Positions 39,321 through 48,086 of a stretch of DNA of 64,000 bases are shown piece after piece. The DNA is from an uncultured Pseudomonadota bacterium (lineage in GTDB: Bacteria > Pseudomonadota > Gammaproteobacteria > Steroidobacterales > Steroidobacteraceae), in the NCBI GenBank assembly GCA_903879335.1, contig CAIRLC010000018.1:31188-95187 (forward strand). Direction: 5' to 3'. The first letter of the stretch is position 1, and each line of letters begins with the position of its first letter. A model generated the notes under the pieces. That model did not search any database. It had not been told where the DNA came from and was given only the letters and a program-made list of their open reading frames with translations. The position numbers were made by a program, and so were the translations under genes.

Positions 39321-41732
39321 ATGAGTGCTGTGATTCAACCTGCCGATGAACGTGAAGCCTCGCTTGCCGGTATCGGCGTATCTCGCCTGCGTAAGGAAGA
39401 TGCCCGATTCATTCAGGGCAAGGGCAACTACGTTGACGATATCAAGCTGCCGGGCATGCTCCACATGGACATCGTCCGCTCGCCGATTGCACACGGACGC
39501 ATCAAGCGCATCAACAAGGAAGCGGCGTTAGCCATCCCGGGTGTGCATGCGGTGCTGACCGCCGATGACTTGAAGCCTTTGAAGCTGCACTGGATGCCGA
39601 CCCTCGCGGGTGACGTGGCGGCCGTGCTGGCCGATGAAAAAGTGCACTTCCAGATGCAGGAAGTCGCCATCGTCATCGCCGACGACCGCTACATCGCCGC
39701 AGACGCGGCCGAAGCGGTTGAGGTCGAATACGAAGAACTGCCGGTCGTGATTGATCCGTATGACGCATTGCTGCCGGATGCACCGGTATTGCGCGAGGAT
39801 TTGGCGGGCAAGACCTCAGGCGCCCACGGCCCACGTGAGCACCACAATCACATCTTCACCTGGGACGCCGGCGATCTCGCCGCGGCGGACGCCGCCTTTG
39901 CAGCAGCGCCCATCAAGGTCGAGCAGCACATGCACTACCCGCGTGTGCACCCCTGCCCCCTTGAGACCTGCGGCTGCGTCGCGAGTTTCGATCCGATCCG
40001 CGGGGAACTCACCACCTACATCACGAGCCAAGCGCCGCACGTCGTGCGCACCGTCGTCTCGATGCTGTCGGGCGTTCCAGAATCGAAGGTCCGGATCGTC
40101 AGCCCCGATATCGGTGGCGGCTTTGGCAATAAAGTCGGCATTTACCCGGGCTACGTCTGCGCCATTGTCGCGTCGATCGTGCTCGGCCGACCGGTGAAGT
40201 GGATCGAAGACCGTATTGAGAACATTTCCTCGACGGCCTTTGCGCGCGACTACCACATGGATGGTCAGTTGGCGGCGACCGAAGACGGCAAGATCTTGGG
40301 CCTCAAGGTCAACGTCGTGGCCGACCACGGTGCCTTTGATGCCTGCGCCGATCCGACCAAGTTCCCGGCTGGCCTGTTCCATATCTGCTCGGGCTCCTAC
40401 GACATCGCCGCCGCGCACTGCTCGGTGAAGGGTGTGTACACGAACAAGGCACCCGGTGGCGTGGCCTATCGGTGCTCGTTCCGCGTGACTGAAGCGGTCT
40501 ACCTGATCGAGCGCATGGTCGACGTCTTGGCGCAGCGCCTCAACATCGACAAGGCCGAGATCCGTCGCCGGAACTTCATCCGCAAGGAACAGTTCCCGTA
40601 CACCAGCGCCTTCGGCTTCGAGTACGATTCGGGTGACTACCATCCGGCGCTTGAGAAAGTGCTGGACGCCGTGGATTACCCCGCCTTGCGCGCGGAGCAA
40701 GCTGCCAGGCGCGCGGATCCAAACAGCCCGACGCTGATGGGCATTGGTCTCGTGTCCTTCACGGAAATCGTGGGTGCGGGTCCGTCAAAGATGTGCGACA
40801 TCTTGGGTGTCGGCATGTTCGACTCCTGCGAAATCCGCATCCATCCGACCGGCAGCGCGATCGCCCGCATGGGTACGATCACGCAGGGTCAGGGCCACCA
40901 GACCACCTACGCGCAGATCATCGCCACGGAACTCGGTATTCCGAGTGAAGTGATCCAGGTCGAGGAAGGCGACACATCGACGGCGCCTTATGGCCTTGGC
41001 ACCTACGGTTCGCGCTCGACCCCGGTCGCCGGCGCGGCCATTGCGATGGCGGCTCGTAAGATCCATGCGAAGGCGCGCAAGATCGCCGCCCACATGCTCG
41101 AAGTGAGCGAGTCCGATCTCGATTGGGAAGTGGACCGTTTCAAGGTGCGTGGTGACGACAGCAAGTTCAAGACCATGGCCGACGTGGCTTGGCAGGCCTA
41201 TCACCAGCCGCCGGCCGGTCTCGAGCCAGGGCTTGAGGCGGTGCATTACTACGATCCACCGAACTTCACATTCCCGTTTGGTATTTACCTGTGCGTGGTC
41301 GACATTGATCGCGCCACCGGCGAAACCAAGATCCGGCGCTTCTATGCGCTCGATGACTGCGGTACGCGCATCAACCCGATGATCATCGAAGGTCAGATCC
41401 ACGGCGGCTTGACCGAGGGTTTTGCGGTCGCGATGGGGCAGCAGATGCCCTTCGACGCGCAAGGCAACCTCCTCGGCAATACGCTGATGGATTACTTCCT
41501 GCCCACCGCGGTCGAAACGCCGAAGTGGGAAACGGATTACACGGTCACGCCAAGCCCCCACCACCCGATCGGTGCGAAGGGTGTGGCCGAGTCGCCGCAC
41601 GTCGGTTCCATCCCAACGTTCAACGCCGCCGTCGTCGACGCGTTTGCCCATGTCGGCGTCACGCATCTGGACATGCCGCACACGGCGTTCCGCGTCTGGC
41701 AGGCGCTGAAAGCGCATAACCTGGCCATCTGA
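39321..41732 (+). CDS. coxL: Form I aerobic CO dehydrogenase large (Mo-Cu) subunit
   Basis: Catalytic subunit oxidising CO with water to CO2. The 803-aa protein carries the form I active-site loop AYRCSFR with Cys385, equivalent to the cysteine that binds copper in the Mo-Cu centre of Oligotropha CODH; form II homologues have AYRGAGR instead. Other molybdopterin-cytosine-dinucleotide contacts are visible in GGGFGNKVGIYPG, GQGHQTTYAQI, and GAKGVAESPHVGSIPTF with the active-site Glu. Length matches CoxL. This makes true CO oxidation likely. No nearby Calvin-cycle genes are seen, so use for energy rather than carbon fixation is an inference. Confidence 0.96.
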   Translation: MSAVIQPADEREASLAGIGVSRLRKEDARFIQGKGNYVDDIKLPGMLHMDIVRSPIAHGRIKRINKEAALAIPGVHAVLTADDLKPLKLHWMPTLAGDVAAVLADEKVHFQMQEVAIVIADDRYIAADAAEAVEVEYEELPVVIDPYDALLPDAPVLREDLAGKTSGAHGPREHHNHIFTWDAGDLAAADAAFAAAPIKVEQHMHYPRVHPCPLETCGCVASFDPIRGELTTYITSQAPHVVRTVVSMLSGVPESKVRIVSPDIGGGFGNKVGIYPGYVCAIVASIVLGRPVKWIEDRIENISSTAFARDYHMDGQLAATEDGKILGLKVNVVADHGAFDACADPTKFPAGLFHICSGSYDIAAAHCSVKGVYTNKAPGGVAYRCSFRVTEAVYLIERMVDVLAQRLNIDKAEIRRRNFIRKEQFPYTSAFGFEYDSGDYHPALEKVLDAVDYPALRAEQAARRADPNSPTLMGIGLVSFTEIVGAGPSKMCDILGVGMFDSCEIRIHPTGSAIARMGTITQGQGHQTTYAQIIATELGIPSEVIQVEEGDTSTAPYGLGTYGSRSTPVAGAAIAMAARKIHAKARKIAAHMLEVSESDLDWEVDRFKVRGDDSKFKTMADVAWQAYHQPPAGLEPGLEAVHYYDPPNFTFPFGIYLCVVDIDRATGETKIRRFYALDDCGTRINPMIIEGQIHGGLTEGFAVAMGQQMPFDAQGNLLGNTLMDYFLPTAVETPKWETDYTVTPSPHHPIGAKGVAESPHVGSIPTFNAAVVDAFAHVGVTHLDMPHTAFRVWQALKAHNLAI

Positions 41733-41739
41733 GTGTTCC

Positions 41740-42354
41740 ATGGAAGTTAAGTTAGAAAAGCAGTATCCGCTCGCCGTTGATGCCGACCGGGCATGGGCTT
41801 TGTTGTCCGATGTAAAGGCAACAGCCGCCTGCATGCCTGGCGCGCAGATCACGGAGCAATTGACGGAGACCTCCTACAAGGGTGCCGTCAAAGTCAAAGT
41901 CGGCCCGGCCACCGCACAGTTCGGTGGCACGGTCGACGTGACGGAGCGGAATGAGGCAGAACGTCGGGTGGTCATGTTGGGCAAGGGCGCCGACAAGGGT
42001 GGATCCTCGGCCAGCATGGATCTCACGGCGGCGATTGTGGCCGACCCGGCCAATGCGCAGGCTTGCATACTGAACGGCACGGCCGTCGTCATCGTGAATG
42101 GCAAGTTTGCGCAGTTTGGTGGCCGCATGATGGTCTCCGTCTCAGAAATGCTGCTGGGCCAGTTCGTCGAGCAGTTCCAAGCCACCGCGCAGGCGCTCGC
42201 GCCTGCCGGTGGTGCTGACGTGCCTGCGGGTGCTGACGCCACGGCGGCAAGCCCTGCACCGGCACCGGCACCGGTGCGAGAACTGGATGGCCTGTCGATC
42301 GTCTGGGGCCTCATCAAGGGTTGGTTCGCGCAACTATTCGGCCGTCGGAGCTGA
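41740..42354 (+). CDS. coxG: CoxG: CO dehydrogenase membrane-association/SRPBCC protein
   Basis: A 204-aa protein with an N-terminal SRPBCC (CoxG) domain of about 150 residues (KQYPLAVDADRAWALLSDV, CMPGAQITEQ, KVKVGPATAQFGG), an Ala/Pro-rich linker, and a C-terminal amphipathic helix DGLSIVWGLIKGWFAQLFG. The family links CO dehydrogenase to the membrane and its quinone pool. The domain-linker-helix layout fits a soluble lipid-binding head tethered to the membrane. It starts 7 nt after coxL. Confidence 0.9.
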   Translation: MEVKLEKQYPLAVDADRAWALLSDVKATAACMPGAQITEQLTETSYKGAVKVKVGPATAQFGGTVDVTERNEAERRVVMLGKGADKGGSSASMDLTAAIVADPANAQACILNGTAVVIVNGKFAQFGGRMMVSVSEMLLGQFVEQFQATAQALAPAGGADVPAGADATAASPAPAPAPVRELDGLSIVWGLIKGWFAQLFGRRS

Positions 42355-42359
42355 GGCTC

Positions 42360-43289
42360 GTGCCGGCCCACGCACAGTCCCCGACCTCGCCCGCACAGCT
42401 TCGGGAATCACTGGCGCTGGCCGGCTATGTGGCCGACGAGTCCCTGGCGTCGGCGGTGTGGCTTGCGGGTGCGCTCGAGCGGCCGGTGTTGCTTGAAGGA
42501 GATGCCGGCGTCGGTAAAACGGCGCTGGCGCTCGCCATGGCGCGCGCACTCGGCGCGCGGCTCGTTCGCCTGCAATGCTTCGACGGCTTGGATCTTGCGC
42601 AAGCGGCGTACGAGTGGAATTACGGGCGCCAGTTGCTGTCCATTCGGCTGCACGAAGCAAACGGCACGTCGCTCGCTGAGCAGGATCTCTTCTCGCGCGA
42701 CTACCTGCTGGAGCGTCCGCTCTTACAGGCCATCAGCCATGACGGCCCCTGCGTGCTATTGATCGATGAAGTCGATCGAGCCGATGAGGCCTTCGAAGCG
42801 TTCCTGCTCGAGGTGCTTGCGGAATACCAGTTGACGGTTCCGGAGATCGGGACGGTCAGAGCACGAACCATCCCCCGCGTATTCCTCACCAGCAACGGCA
42901 CGCGCGACCTGTCGGATGCCTTACGTCGACGGTGTCTCTATCACTGGGTGGATTACCCAAGCCTCGAACGCGAGATCTCGATTGTTCAAACTGCAGTGCC
43001 GCAGGCTGATCGAAGCCTGATCGCAGAGGCTGTGCCTTTCCTGCAGCGACTGCGGCGCCAAGATCTGATCAAGACGCCGGGGGTCGCGGAAACGCTGGAC
43101 TGGATCCGCGCCTTGCATTGCCTCAATCATCATGCGCTGCCCGAAGACCTTTTAACCTTGGTCTCGACCTTAGGCTGTGTCCTCAAGACCCGCGAGGATC
43201 GACTGAAGATCGGCACGGATGAAGTGCGAGCCATCCTCGAGCAGCAGGACATCGTGGGCGTCGCATCGATGAGCCATTCAGCTGCATAA
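42360..43289 (+). CDS. coxD: CoxD: MoxR-family AAA+ ATPase
   Basis: AAA+ ATPase needed in Oligotropha for building the Mo-Cu centre (insertion of sulfur and copper). It is 309 aa with Walker A GDAGVGKTALALAMA, Walker B VLLIDEVDRADEAFEAFLLE and sensor 1 VFLTSNGTRDL. I use the GTG at 42360 (GAGG upstream, 5 nt past coxG); a longer reading overlaps coxG. Its last base overlaps the start of coxE, its usual partner. Confidence 0.92.
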   Translation: MPAHAQSPTSPAQLRESLALAGYVADESLASAVWLAGALERPVLLEGDAGVGKTALALAMARALGARLVRLQCFDGLDLAQAAYEWNYGRQLLSIRLHEANGTSLAEQDLFSRDYLLERPLLQAISHDGPCVLLIDEVDRADEAFEAFLLEVLAEYQLTVPEIGTVRARTIPRVFLTSNGTRDLSDALRRRCLYHWVDYPSLEREISIVQTAVPQADRSLIAEAVPFLQRLRRQDLIKTPGVAETLDWIRALHCLNHHALPEDLLTLVSTLGCVLKTREDRLKIGTDEVRAILEQQDIVGVASMSHSAA

Positions 43290-44476
43290 TGGCCAGCGCC
43301 GAGTCTCCTCTCACCGGTGGCCTTGCGAGCGTCCAGATCACCGCGTTTGCCGCCTACTTACGTGAATACGGCTTCGCCATCGGCGTTGATGAAGTCACTG
43401 ACATGTTGGCAACGGCAAGCCTGCTCGGCCTCGAACAGCCGAAGCCCGTGCGCTTTGCCTGGCGCAGCATTGCCTGCCACAGCAAACAGGAATGGTCCCA
43501 GTGGAACGATCTTTTTGATCAGTTCTGGTTTCCGCAAAAAGTCCGCGGCACAGTGCGCGTCAGCGGGCAGACTCGGCCGCGGCGCGATCTGCGTGCGGCC
43601 GTTCAAGATCTCCGCGAACAGCTCTCGACGCCGCCGTCGAGCGCACCGACCAGCGCACAGAGCTCAGGAATGGGCGCGGCCTTGCAAACGGGCCATGCCG
43701 ATTTGCCTTCCACTGACGCGCCCCGCGCCATGGGCGGCGCCAGTCGTGTCGATCCACTGCACGATCGCAGTGGATCCATGTGGTGGCCCGATGAGGTCAC
43801 GGAATTGCAGCTGCTGGCCAAACAGATTTATCGCGGTCTTAGGCCAGTGCGCACCCGACGGCTGCGGCACAGCCGCCAAGTCGACCGCTTGGACGTCCGG
43901 GCCACCCTGCGCCAGAGCGCATCGACCGGTGGCGCCTTACCGCTACCCGTCTGGCGCACACCGCGCGTGATCCCGCCTCGGCTCTTTATTTTCGTGGATG
44001 TCAGTCGTTCGATGGAGTCGCACGCTGCCTTCTTTCTGCGCGTCGCCCGTGCTTTCGTCCGCGAAGCGGATGCACGGGTGTTTGTCTTCCACACCAAGCT
44101 CGTGGAAGTCACGCCCCTGCTGCGCCGCAACAGCGGACGGGTCCAGGAAAAAATCAATGCGGTCACGGCAGGCTTCGGCGGCGGCACGCGGATTGCGAGC
44201 TGCCTGCAGTCCTTTGCCGATGGCGAGGGTCGTCAGGGACTCACGCGCGGCGCGCGCATTTGGATCATGTCCGACGGCTATGACACCGATGAGCCGGAGC
44301 ACTTGCAGGACGCGATCCGCGCGCTACGCCGCAGCGGTGGTCAAGTGGTCTGGTTCCATCCCACACGGACAACGGCCCGCTCTGAAGCGTTGACACGCGC
44401 GCAGACGGCCATTGATGCGTTTTTACCTTTGGCGACGTTGACCGACCTGCGGGCCGGTGCGCGCCGGTTGATGTAG
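43289..44476 (+). CDS. coxE: CoxE: von Willebrand factor A domain protein
   Basis: VWA protein that pairs with the CoxD ATPase in maturation of CO dehydrogenase. It is 395 aa; the MIDAS motif D-x-S-x-S is in FIFVDVSRSMESH near residue 236, with further metal-site elements GGGTRIASCL and WIMSDGYDTDEP. The N-terminal 200 residues are Arg- and Pro-rich. Starts at the coxD stop (TAATG). Confidence 0.92.
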   Translation: MASAESPLTGGLASVQITAFAAYLREYGFAIGVDEVTDMLATASLLGLEQPKPVRFAWRSIACHSKQEWSQWNDLFDQFWFPQKVRGTVRVSGQTRPRRDLRAAVQDLREQLSTPPSSAPTSAQSSGMGAALQTGHADLPSTDAPRAMGGASRVDPLHDRSGSMWWPDEVTELQLLAKQIYRGLRPVRTRRLRHSRQVDRLDVRATLRQSASTGGALPLPVWRTPRVIPPRLFIFVDVSRSMESHAAFFLRVARAFVREADARVFVFHTKLVEVTPLLRRNSGRVQEKINAVTAGFGGGTRIASCLQSFADGEGRQGLTRGARIWIMSDGYDTDEPEHLQDAIRALRRSGGQVVWFHPTRTTARSEALTRAQTAIDAFLPLATLTDLRAGARRLM

Positions 44477-44484
44477 AGGGTTCT

Positions 44485-45342
44485 ATGGGAATGCCAACGG
44501 TCTATGGGCTCGAATGGTTGGCGCACGCCGAGCGTTTGCGCACTCGCCGTCAACCCTTCGCCTTCGTCACCGTGTTGCGCGTCATTGCGCCGACCTCGGC
44601 TCGACCGGGCGACAAGGCGGTAGTGACGGCCGATGGGCAAATCCACGGCTGGATCGGCGGCGGTTGCGCGCAGCCGGCGGTGATTAAGACCGTGCGGCAA
44701 GCCTTGCGGGATGGTCAGCCGCGACAAATCAGGATCCTGCCGCGCGCCGCCGATGCGGTCGCTGAAGACAGCGACATTGCGGAATTCGGGATGGCCTGCC
44801 ATTCCGGCGGGACGCTCGAGTTATTCATCGAGCCCGTGTTGCCGGTCGCACGTTTACTGGTGGTCGGTGACGCGCCGGTCGCCCGCGCGTTGGTGGGGCT
44901 TGCGCCGCGCGTCGGTTTCTCGGTCTCGGTGCTCGCCTTCGGCGCCCGTGCGGAGGACTTTCCGGATGCGAGTGAGGTCTGGGCGGACGATAGCCCGCAG
45001 ACGGTACGCGCACTGTGGGGCCACCGCGGCTTTGTCGTCGTCGCCACCCAAGGGCGGCGTGATCTGCCCGCCTTACTCGCCGCGCTCGAAGTAGAACCTG
45101 ATCGCCTCTGGTTCGTGGCCAGCGCCCGCAAAGCCGCCGTCTTGAAAGCCCAACTGGTTGAGAAGGGCTTATCGGACACTCAGGTGAATCGAATTGAAGC
45201 ACCGGCCGGTGAGCGCATTGGTGCGCAAACCCCGGAAGAGATCGCCCTCGCCGTACTGGCCTCCGTGGTTGCCGCAAGACGCCGTGACCCGGCGACACCG
45301 GCAGGCGATCCGGCGTCAGACGCCCCGCACGAGGAGAATTAG
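44485..45342 (+). CDS. coxF: CoxF: XdhC-family maturation protein
   Basis: A 285-aa XdhC-family protein: N-terminal domain with VLRVIAPTSARPGDKAVV, GWIGGGCAQPAVI and GMACHSGGTLELFIEP, and a Rossmann-like C-terminal domain (RLLVVGDAPVARALVGLAP). It probably handles molybdenum cofactor or its sulfur ligand for CoxL. The G-x-x-C-x-G-G motif holds here, unlike in the divergent xdhC gene. It starts 8 nt after coxE and its stop directly touches the next ATG. Confidence 0.9.
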   Translation: MGMPTVYGLEWLAHAERLRTRRQPFAFVTVLRVIAPTSARPGDKAVVTADGQIHGWIGGGCAQPAVIKTVRQALRDGQPRQIRILPRAADAVAEDSDIAEFGMACHSGGTLELFIEPVLPVARLLVVGDAPVARALVGLAPRVGFSVSVLAFGARAEDFPDASEVWADDSPQTVRALWGHRGFVVVATQGRRDLPALLAALEVEPDRLWFVASARKAAVLKAQLVEKGLSDTQVNRIEAPAGERIGAQTPEEIALAVLASVVAARRRDPATPAGDPASDAPHEEN

Positions 45343-46023
45343 ATGGGCTGTATATTGAAAGGAGGCGGCGGTCTCTACAGTCGTCTCGTGGTGGGCTCGG
45401 TGTTGCTCGCCGCCGGTCGTGGCGAGCGCATGGGCGGGCGACCCAAGGCGCTCCTTGAACTCGGCGGCGTGCCGCTGATTCGGCGGCAGTTGATTGCGCT
45501 CTCCGGCGCCGGGATCGATGAGGTCGTGGTCGTGCTCGGTCACTACAGCGACCTGATCGAGCCTTTGGTGCAAGATTTTCCAGTGACGCTGGTCCGCAAT
45601 CTCGACCCAGACGCCGGCCAAGTGTCGTCGCTCCGTGCGGGCCTGGCCGCTCTCAGTGCCAAGATTGATGCGGTCGTGGTCGCGCTCGCCGATCAGCCCT
45701 TGATCGGCCAGGCCGATATCCAAGAGGTGATTGGCGCGTACAAGAAACGCCCGTCGGGCACCGAGATCGTCCAGCCCTACCTCGACGACTTACCCGGTAA
45801 TCCGGTTGTCTTCAGCGCCTCCGTACGTGACGGCATTTTGGCTGGTGAAGCGCGCGTCGGCTGCCGTCAATGGCAGGCCGCGCACCCGGAACTGTTGCAC
45901 CGCTGGGCAACCCCCAATACGCGCTTCCGGACCGATGTGGATACGCCCGAGGACATTGAAGCGCTGGCGCAACGTACCGGACATCGCTTGCGTTGGCCGG
46001 CGCATTTGACTCAGGCGGAGTGA
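45343..46023 (+). CDS. MocA/MobA-like nucleotidyltransferase
   Basis: Probable CTP:molybdopterin cytidylyltransferase, which makes the MCD cofactor used by CO dehydrogenase. It is 226 aa with the nucleotide motif VLLAAGRGERMGGRPKALLEL, ADQPLIGQADI and the C-terminal DVDTPEDIEAL. The ATG abuts the coxF stop with GAGGAG 8 nt upstream. The first 14 residues (MGCILKGGGGLYSR) are an unusual extension with a Gly run. Function is inferred from family and location. Confidence 0.88.
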   Translation: MGCILKGGGGLYSRLVVGSVLLAAGRGERMGGRPKALLELGGVPLIRRQLIALSGAGIDEVVVVLGHYSDLIEPLVQDFPVTLVRNLDPDAGQVSSLRAGLAALSAKIDAVVVALADQPLIGQADIQEVIGAYKKRPSGTEIVQPYLDDLPGNPVVFSASVRDGILAGEARVGCRQWQAAHPELLHRWATPNTRFRTDVDTPEDIEALAQRTGHRLRWPAHLTQAE

Positions 46024-46027
46024 GTCC

Positions 46028-46729
46028 TTGACGCACACGCCCTCACCCACGCTATCGGACCTGTGGCCCACCGTCGTGGGTGTTCACGAGTGGTCAGACG
46101 CACCGGCGAACAACGAGACGCTGGTGCGGGTGCTGAACGTTTTGCGCGCGCAGGACCCACACGCCGTACCCGGCTCTGCGTTTTATGTGAGCCCCGATGA
46201 TCTTTTGAACCGGATCCGCATTCCGGAATGGCAGGCGCTCATCCGCTTTATAGTCGCGGGCGTCTCGAAGACCGTCGGCCACGCCAATCGCACGAGCTGG
46301 GGATCGGAACGCCCAGGCTTCCAACTCGCGCTCCGCGGCTTGTGGTGTCAGATGTCGAACGGCGGCGCACATCACGATATCCACACGCACGGCAATTGTT
46401 CGTGGTCGGGCGTGTATTGCTTGCAAGTGGATCCCGAGGCCCAGCGCGAAGCGCATCCAGTCTTTGGCGCCCGCAATGGCGTCACCCGCCTCTATGGACC
46501 CTATACGGCGCTGCTCGGCGGTGCGCACAGCGATTTCGGCAATGCTTACTTGCAAGACTCGAGCCGCGACATTGCGCCGCGCGCGGGCCAATTGGTCGTA
46601 TTTCCGTCGTGGCTCGCGCACCAAGCGCTGCCCTACGCCGGCGCGCAAGATCGCGTCATTATTTCATTCAATGTCAGCGTCCACGCCGAGGGCGGCGACG
46701 ATCAAACGCGAGCCTACGCCAGTGCTTGA
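46028..46729 (+). CDS. Putative 2OG-Fe(II) oxygenase (TIGR02466-like)
   Basis: A 233-aa cupin-fold protein with iron ligands likely in NGGAHHDIHTHGNCSWSGVYCL (His119/His121 region) and distal His198 (WLAHQALPY), with Arg209 (QDRVIISFN) as 2-oxoglutarate contact. Related proteins are unassigned 2OG-Fe(II) oxygenases. The TTG start at 46028 has GGAG 7 nt upstream and is 4 nt past the MocA-like gene, so it looks co-transcribed with the cox genes. Its role there is unknown. Confidence 0.75.
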   Translation: MTHTPSPTLSDLWPTVVGVHEWSDAPANNETLVRVLNVLRAQDPHAVPGSAFYVSPDDLLNRIRIPEWQALIRFIVAGVSKTVGHANRTSWGSERPGFQLALRGLWCQMSNGGAHHDIHTHGNCSWSGVYCLQVDPEAQREAHPVFGARNGVTRLYGPYTALLGGAHSDFGNAYLQDSSRDIAPRAGQLVVFPSWLAHQALPYAGAQDRVIISFNVSVHAEGGDDQTRAYASA

Positions 46730-46799
46730 GCAAATGACGCACTGGTTCGGCCGAACGGTTGCCTTGTTGCAGCCCCCACCCATTTTGGAGAGCAGTCCG

Positions 46800-46994
46800 G
46801 TGCGCTACGAATTTATTGTTCAGGGCATGACGTGCAAAAACTGTGTCAATGCCATCAATACCGCGTTGCTGCGCGCCGACGGCGCAGCCACGGTGAACAT
46901 CGACCTCAGCCAGCAACGCGTGATCGTGGAATCGGATCGGCAGCGGCAGGTGTTGGTCGACGTTTTGCTCGACGAAGGCTATGTGGCCGAGTAA
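46800..46994 (+). CDS. Heavy-metal-associated (HMA) chaperone-like protein
   Basis: A small metallochaperone of the CopZ/Atx1 type with the CxxC site in VQGMTCKNCVNAINTALL and the fold's closing VDVLLDEGYVAE. I choose the GTG at 46800 (64 aa, GGAG 9 nt upstream, family length); an ATG at 46734, 4 nt after the oxygenase stop, would add 22 residues with no ribosome site. Likely carries Cu(I) or another soft metal. It is the last gene of the cox-direction run, and supply of copper to the Mo-Cu centre is a testable idea, not shown. Confidence 0.82.
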   Translation: MRYEFIVQGMTCKNCVNAINTALLRADGAATVNIDLSQQRVIVESDRQRQVLVDVLLDEGYVAE

Positions 46995-47257
46995 GCACGC
47001 ACGCCTTAAGCCGGTAGATTTCTCGGGTCGACTCGAGCGCCAGAGTCCCCAAAGGCTCACCGCAGGCTGTCATCAATCGCAGCGGTACGGCTTCGGCCGC
47101 CGGGAGGCGGGCGAGGCCGTCGCGCAGCTCTGCTTCGACCTGATAGATGCCCGCGGCCCTAGCCGCTAGGGCGCCAGGCCATCATCTGCGCATGAGAGCA
47201 CCCCGAGTCGGACCACAATGTGGACCACAAGAGGAAATCTCGCCGCGTGTAAGTAAT

Positions 47258-47335
<78 letters not shown>

Positions 47336-47422
47336 CCGGAGGCACGCCGCAGGAGCTGCGGCGTTCATCGAACCACAATTGTAACTGATGGGGGCTAGGC
47401 AGGCCACCCAAGCGCGACGCAC

Positions 47423-47779
47423 TCAGCGTCGCAACGACTTCAACAATTCCTCAAGCTCGAGCCGCACTTGCCGCACGATCTGCTGGCTTTGCGTCACGTC
47501 TTCACGCGCCACGTCCCCGTCCAGCCGTTGCCGGGCGCCGCCAATCGTGAAGCCCTCATCGTACAAGAGGCTGCGAATCTGCCGAATCACGAGCACATCC
47601 TGCCGCTGGTAATACCGTCGGTTACCTCGACGCTTCACCGGCTTCAGCTGTGGAAACTCTTGCTCCCAGTAACGCAGCACGTGCGGCTTGACGAGACACA
47701 GGTCGCTGACCTCACCGATGGTGAAGTAGCGCTTACCCGGAATCGTCGGAAGCTCGGCGTTGTTACTTGGTTCCAACAT
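47423..47779 (-). CDS. MerR-family transcriptional regulator
   Basis: A 118-aa protein with an N-terminal MerR winged helix ([27 protein letters not shown], then [18 protein letters not shown]) and a C-terminal coiled coil. There are no effector-binding cysteines. This small MerR-like gene commonly follows ihfA in gammaproteobacteria; targets are unknown. It overlaps the end of ihfA by 17 nt. Confidence 0.92.
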   Translation of the reverse strand: MLEPSNNAELPTIPGKRYFTIGEVSDLCLVKPHVLRYWEQEFPQLKPVKRRGNRRYYQRQDVLVIRQIRSLLYDEGFTIGGARQRLDGDVAREDVTQSQQIVRQVRLELEELLKSLRR

Positions 47780-48059
47780 ACGCTTCTACCCGTGCCTTTA
47801 GCTTCTGCCCCGGGCGGAACGTCACGACACGACGAGCGCTGATCGGAATCTCTTCACCGGTTTTCGGATTGCGACCCGGACGCTGATTTTTGTCGCGCAG
47901 GTCGAAGTTACCGAAACCCGAGAGTTTCACTTGCTCGCCATTCGACAATGCCAGCCGAACCTCTTCAAAAAAAAGATCCACCAGTTCCCGCGCCTCGCGC
48001 TTGTTTAAACCCAGTTGGTCAAACAGCGCTTCGGCCATTTCTGCTTTCGTCAATGCCAT
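47763..48059 (-). CDS. ihfA: Integration host factor subunit alpha
   Basis: DNA-bending histone-like protein, forms a heterodimer with IhfB. From the ATG at 48059 it is 98 aa ([20 protein letters not shown]), nearly colinear with the enteric protein, including [26 protein letters not shown] split around the intercalating Pro. Follows pheT by 27 nt in the translation operon. Confidence 0.96.
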   Translation of the reverse strand: MALTKAEMAEALFDQLGLNKREARELVDLFFEEVRLALSNGEQVKLSGFGNFDLRDKNQRPGRNPKTGEEIPISARRVVTFRPGQKLKARVEAYVGTK

Positions 48060-48086
48060 CATTGGATTCCCGTTCCCGAGTCCGCG

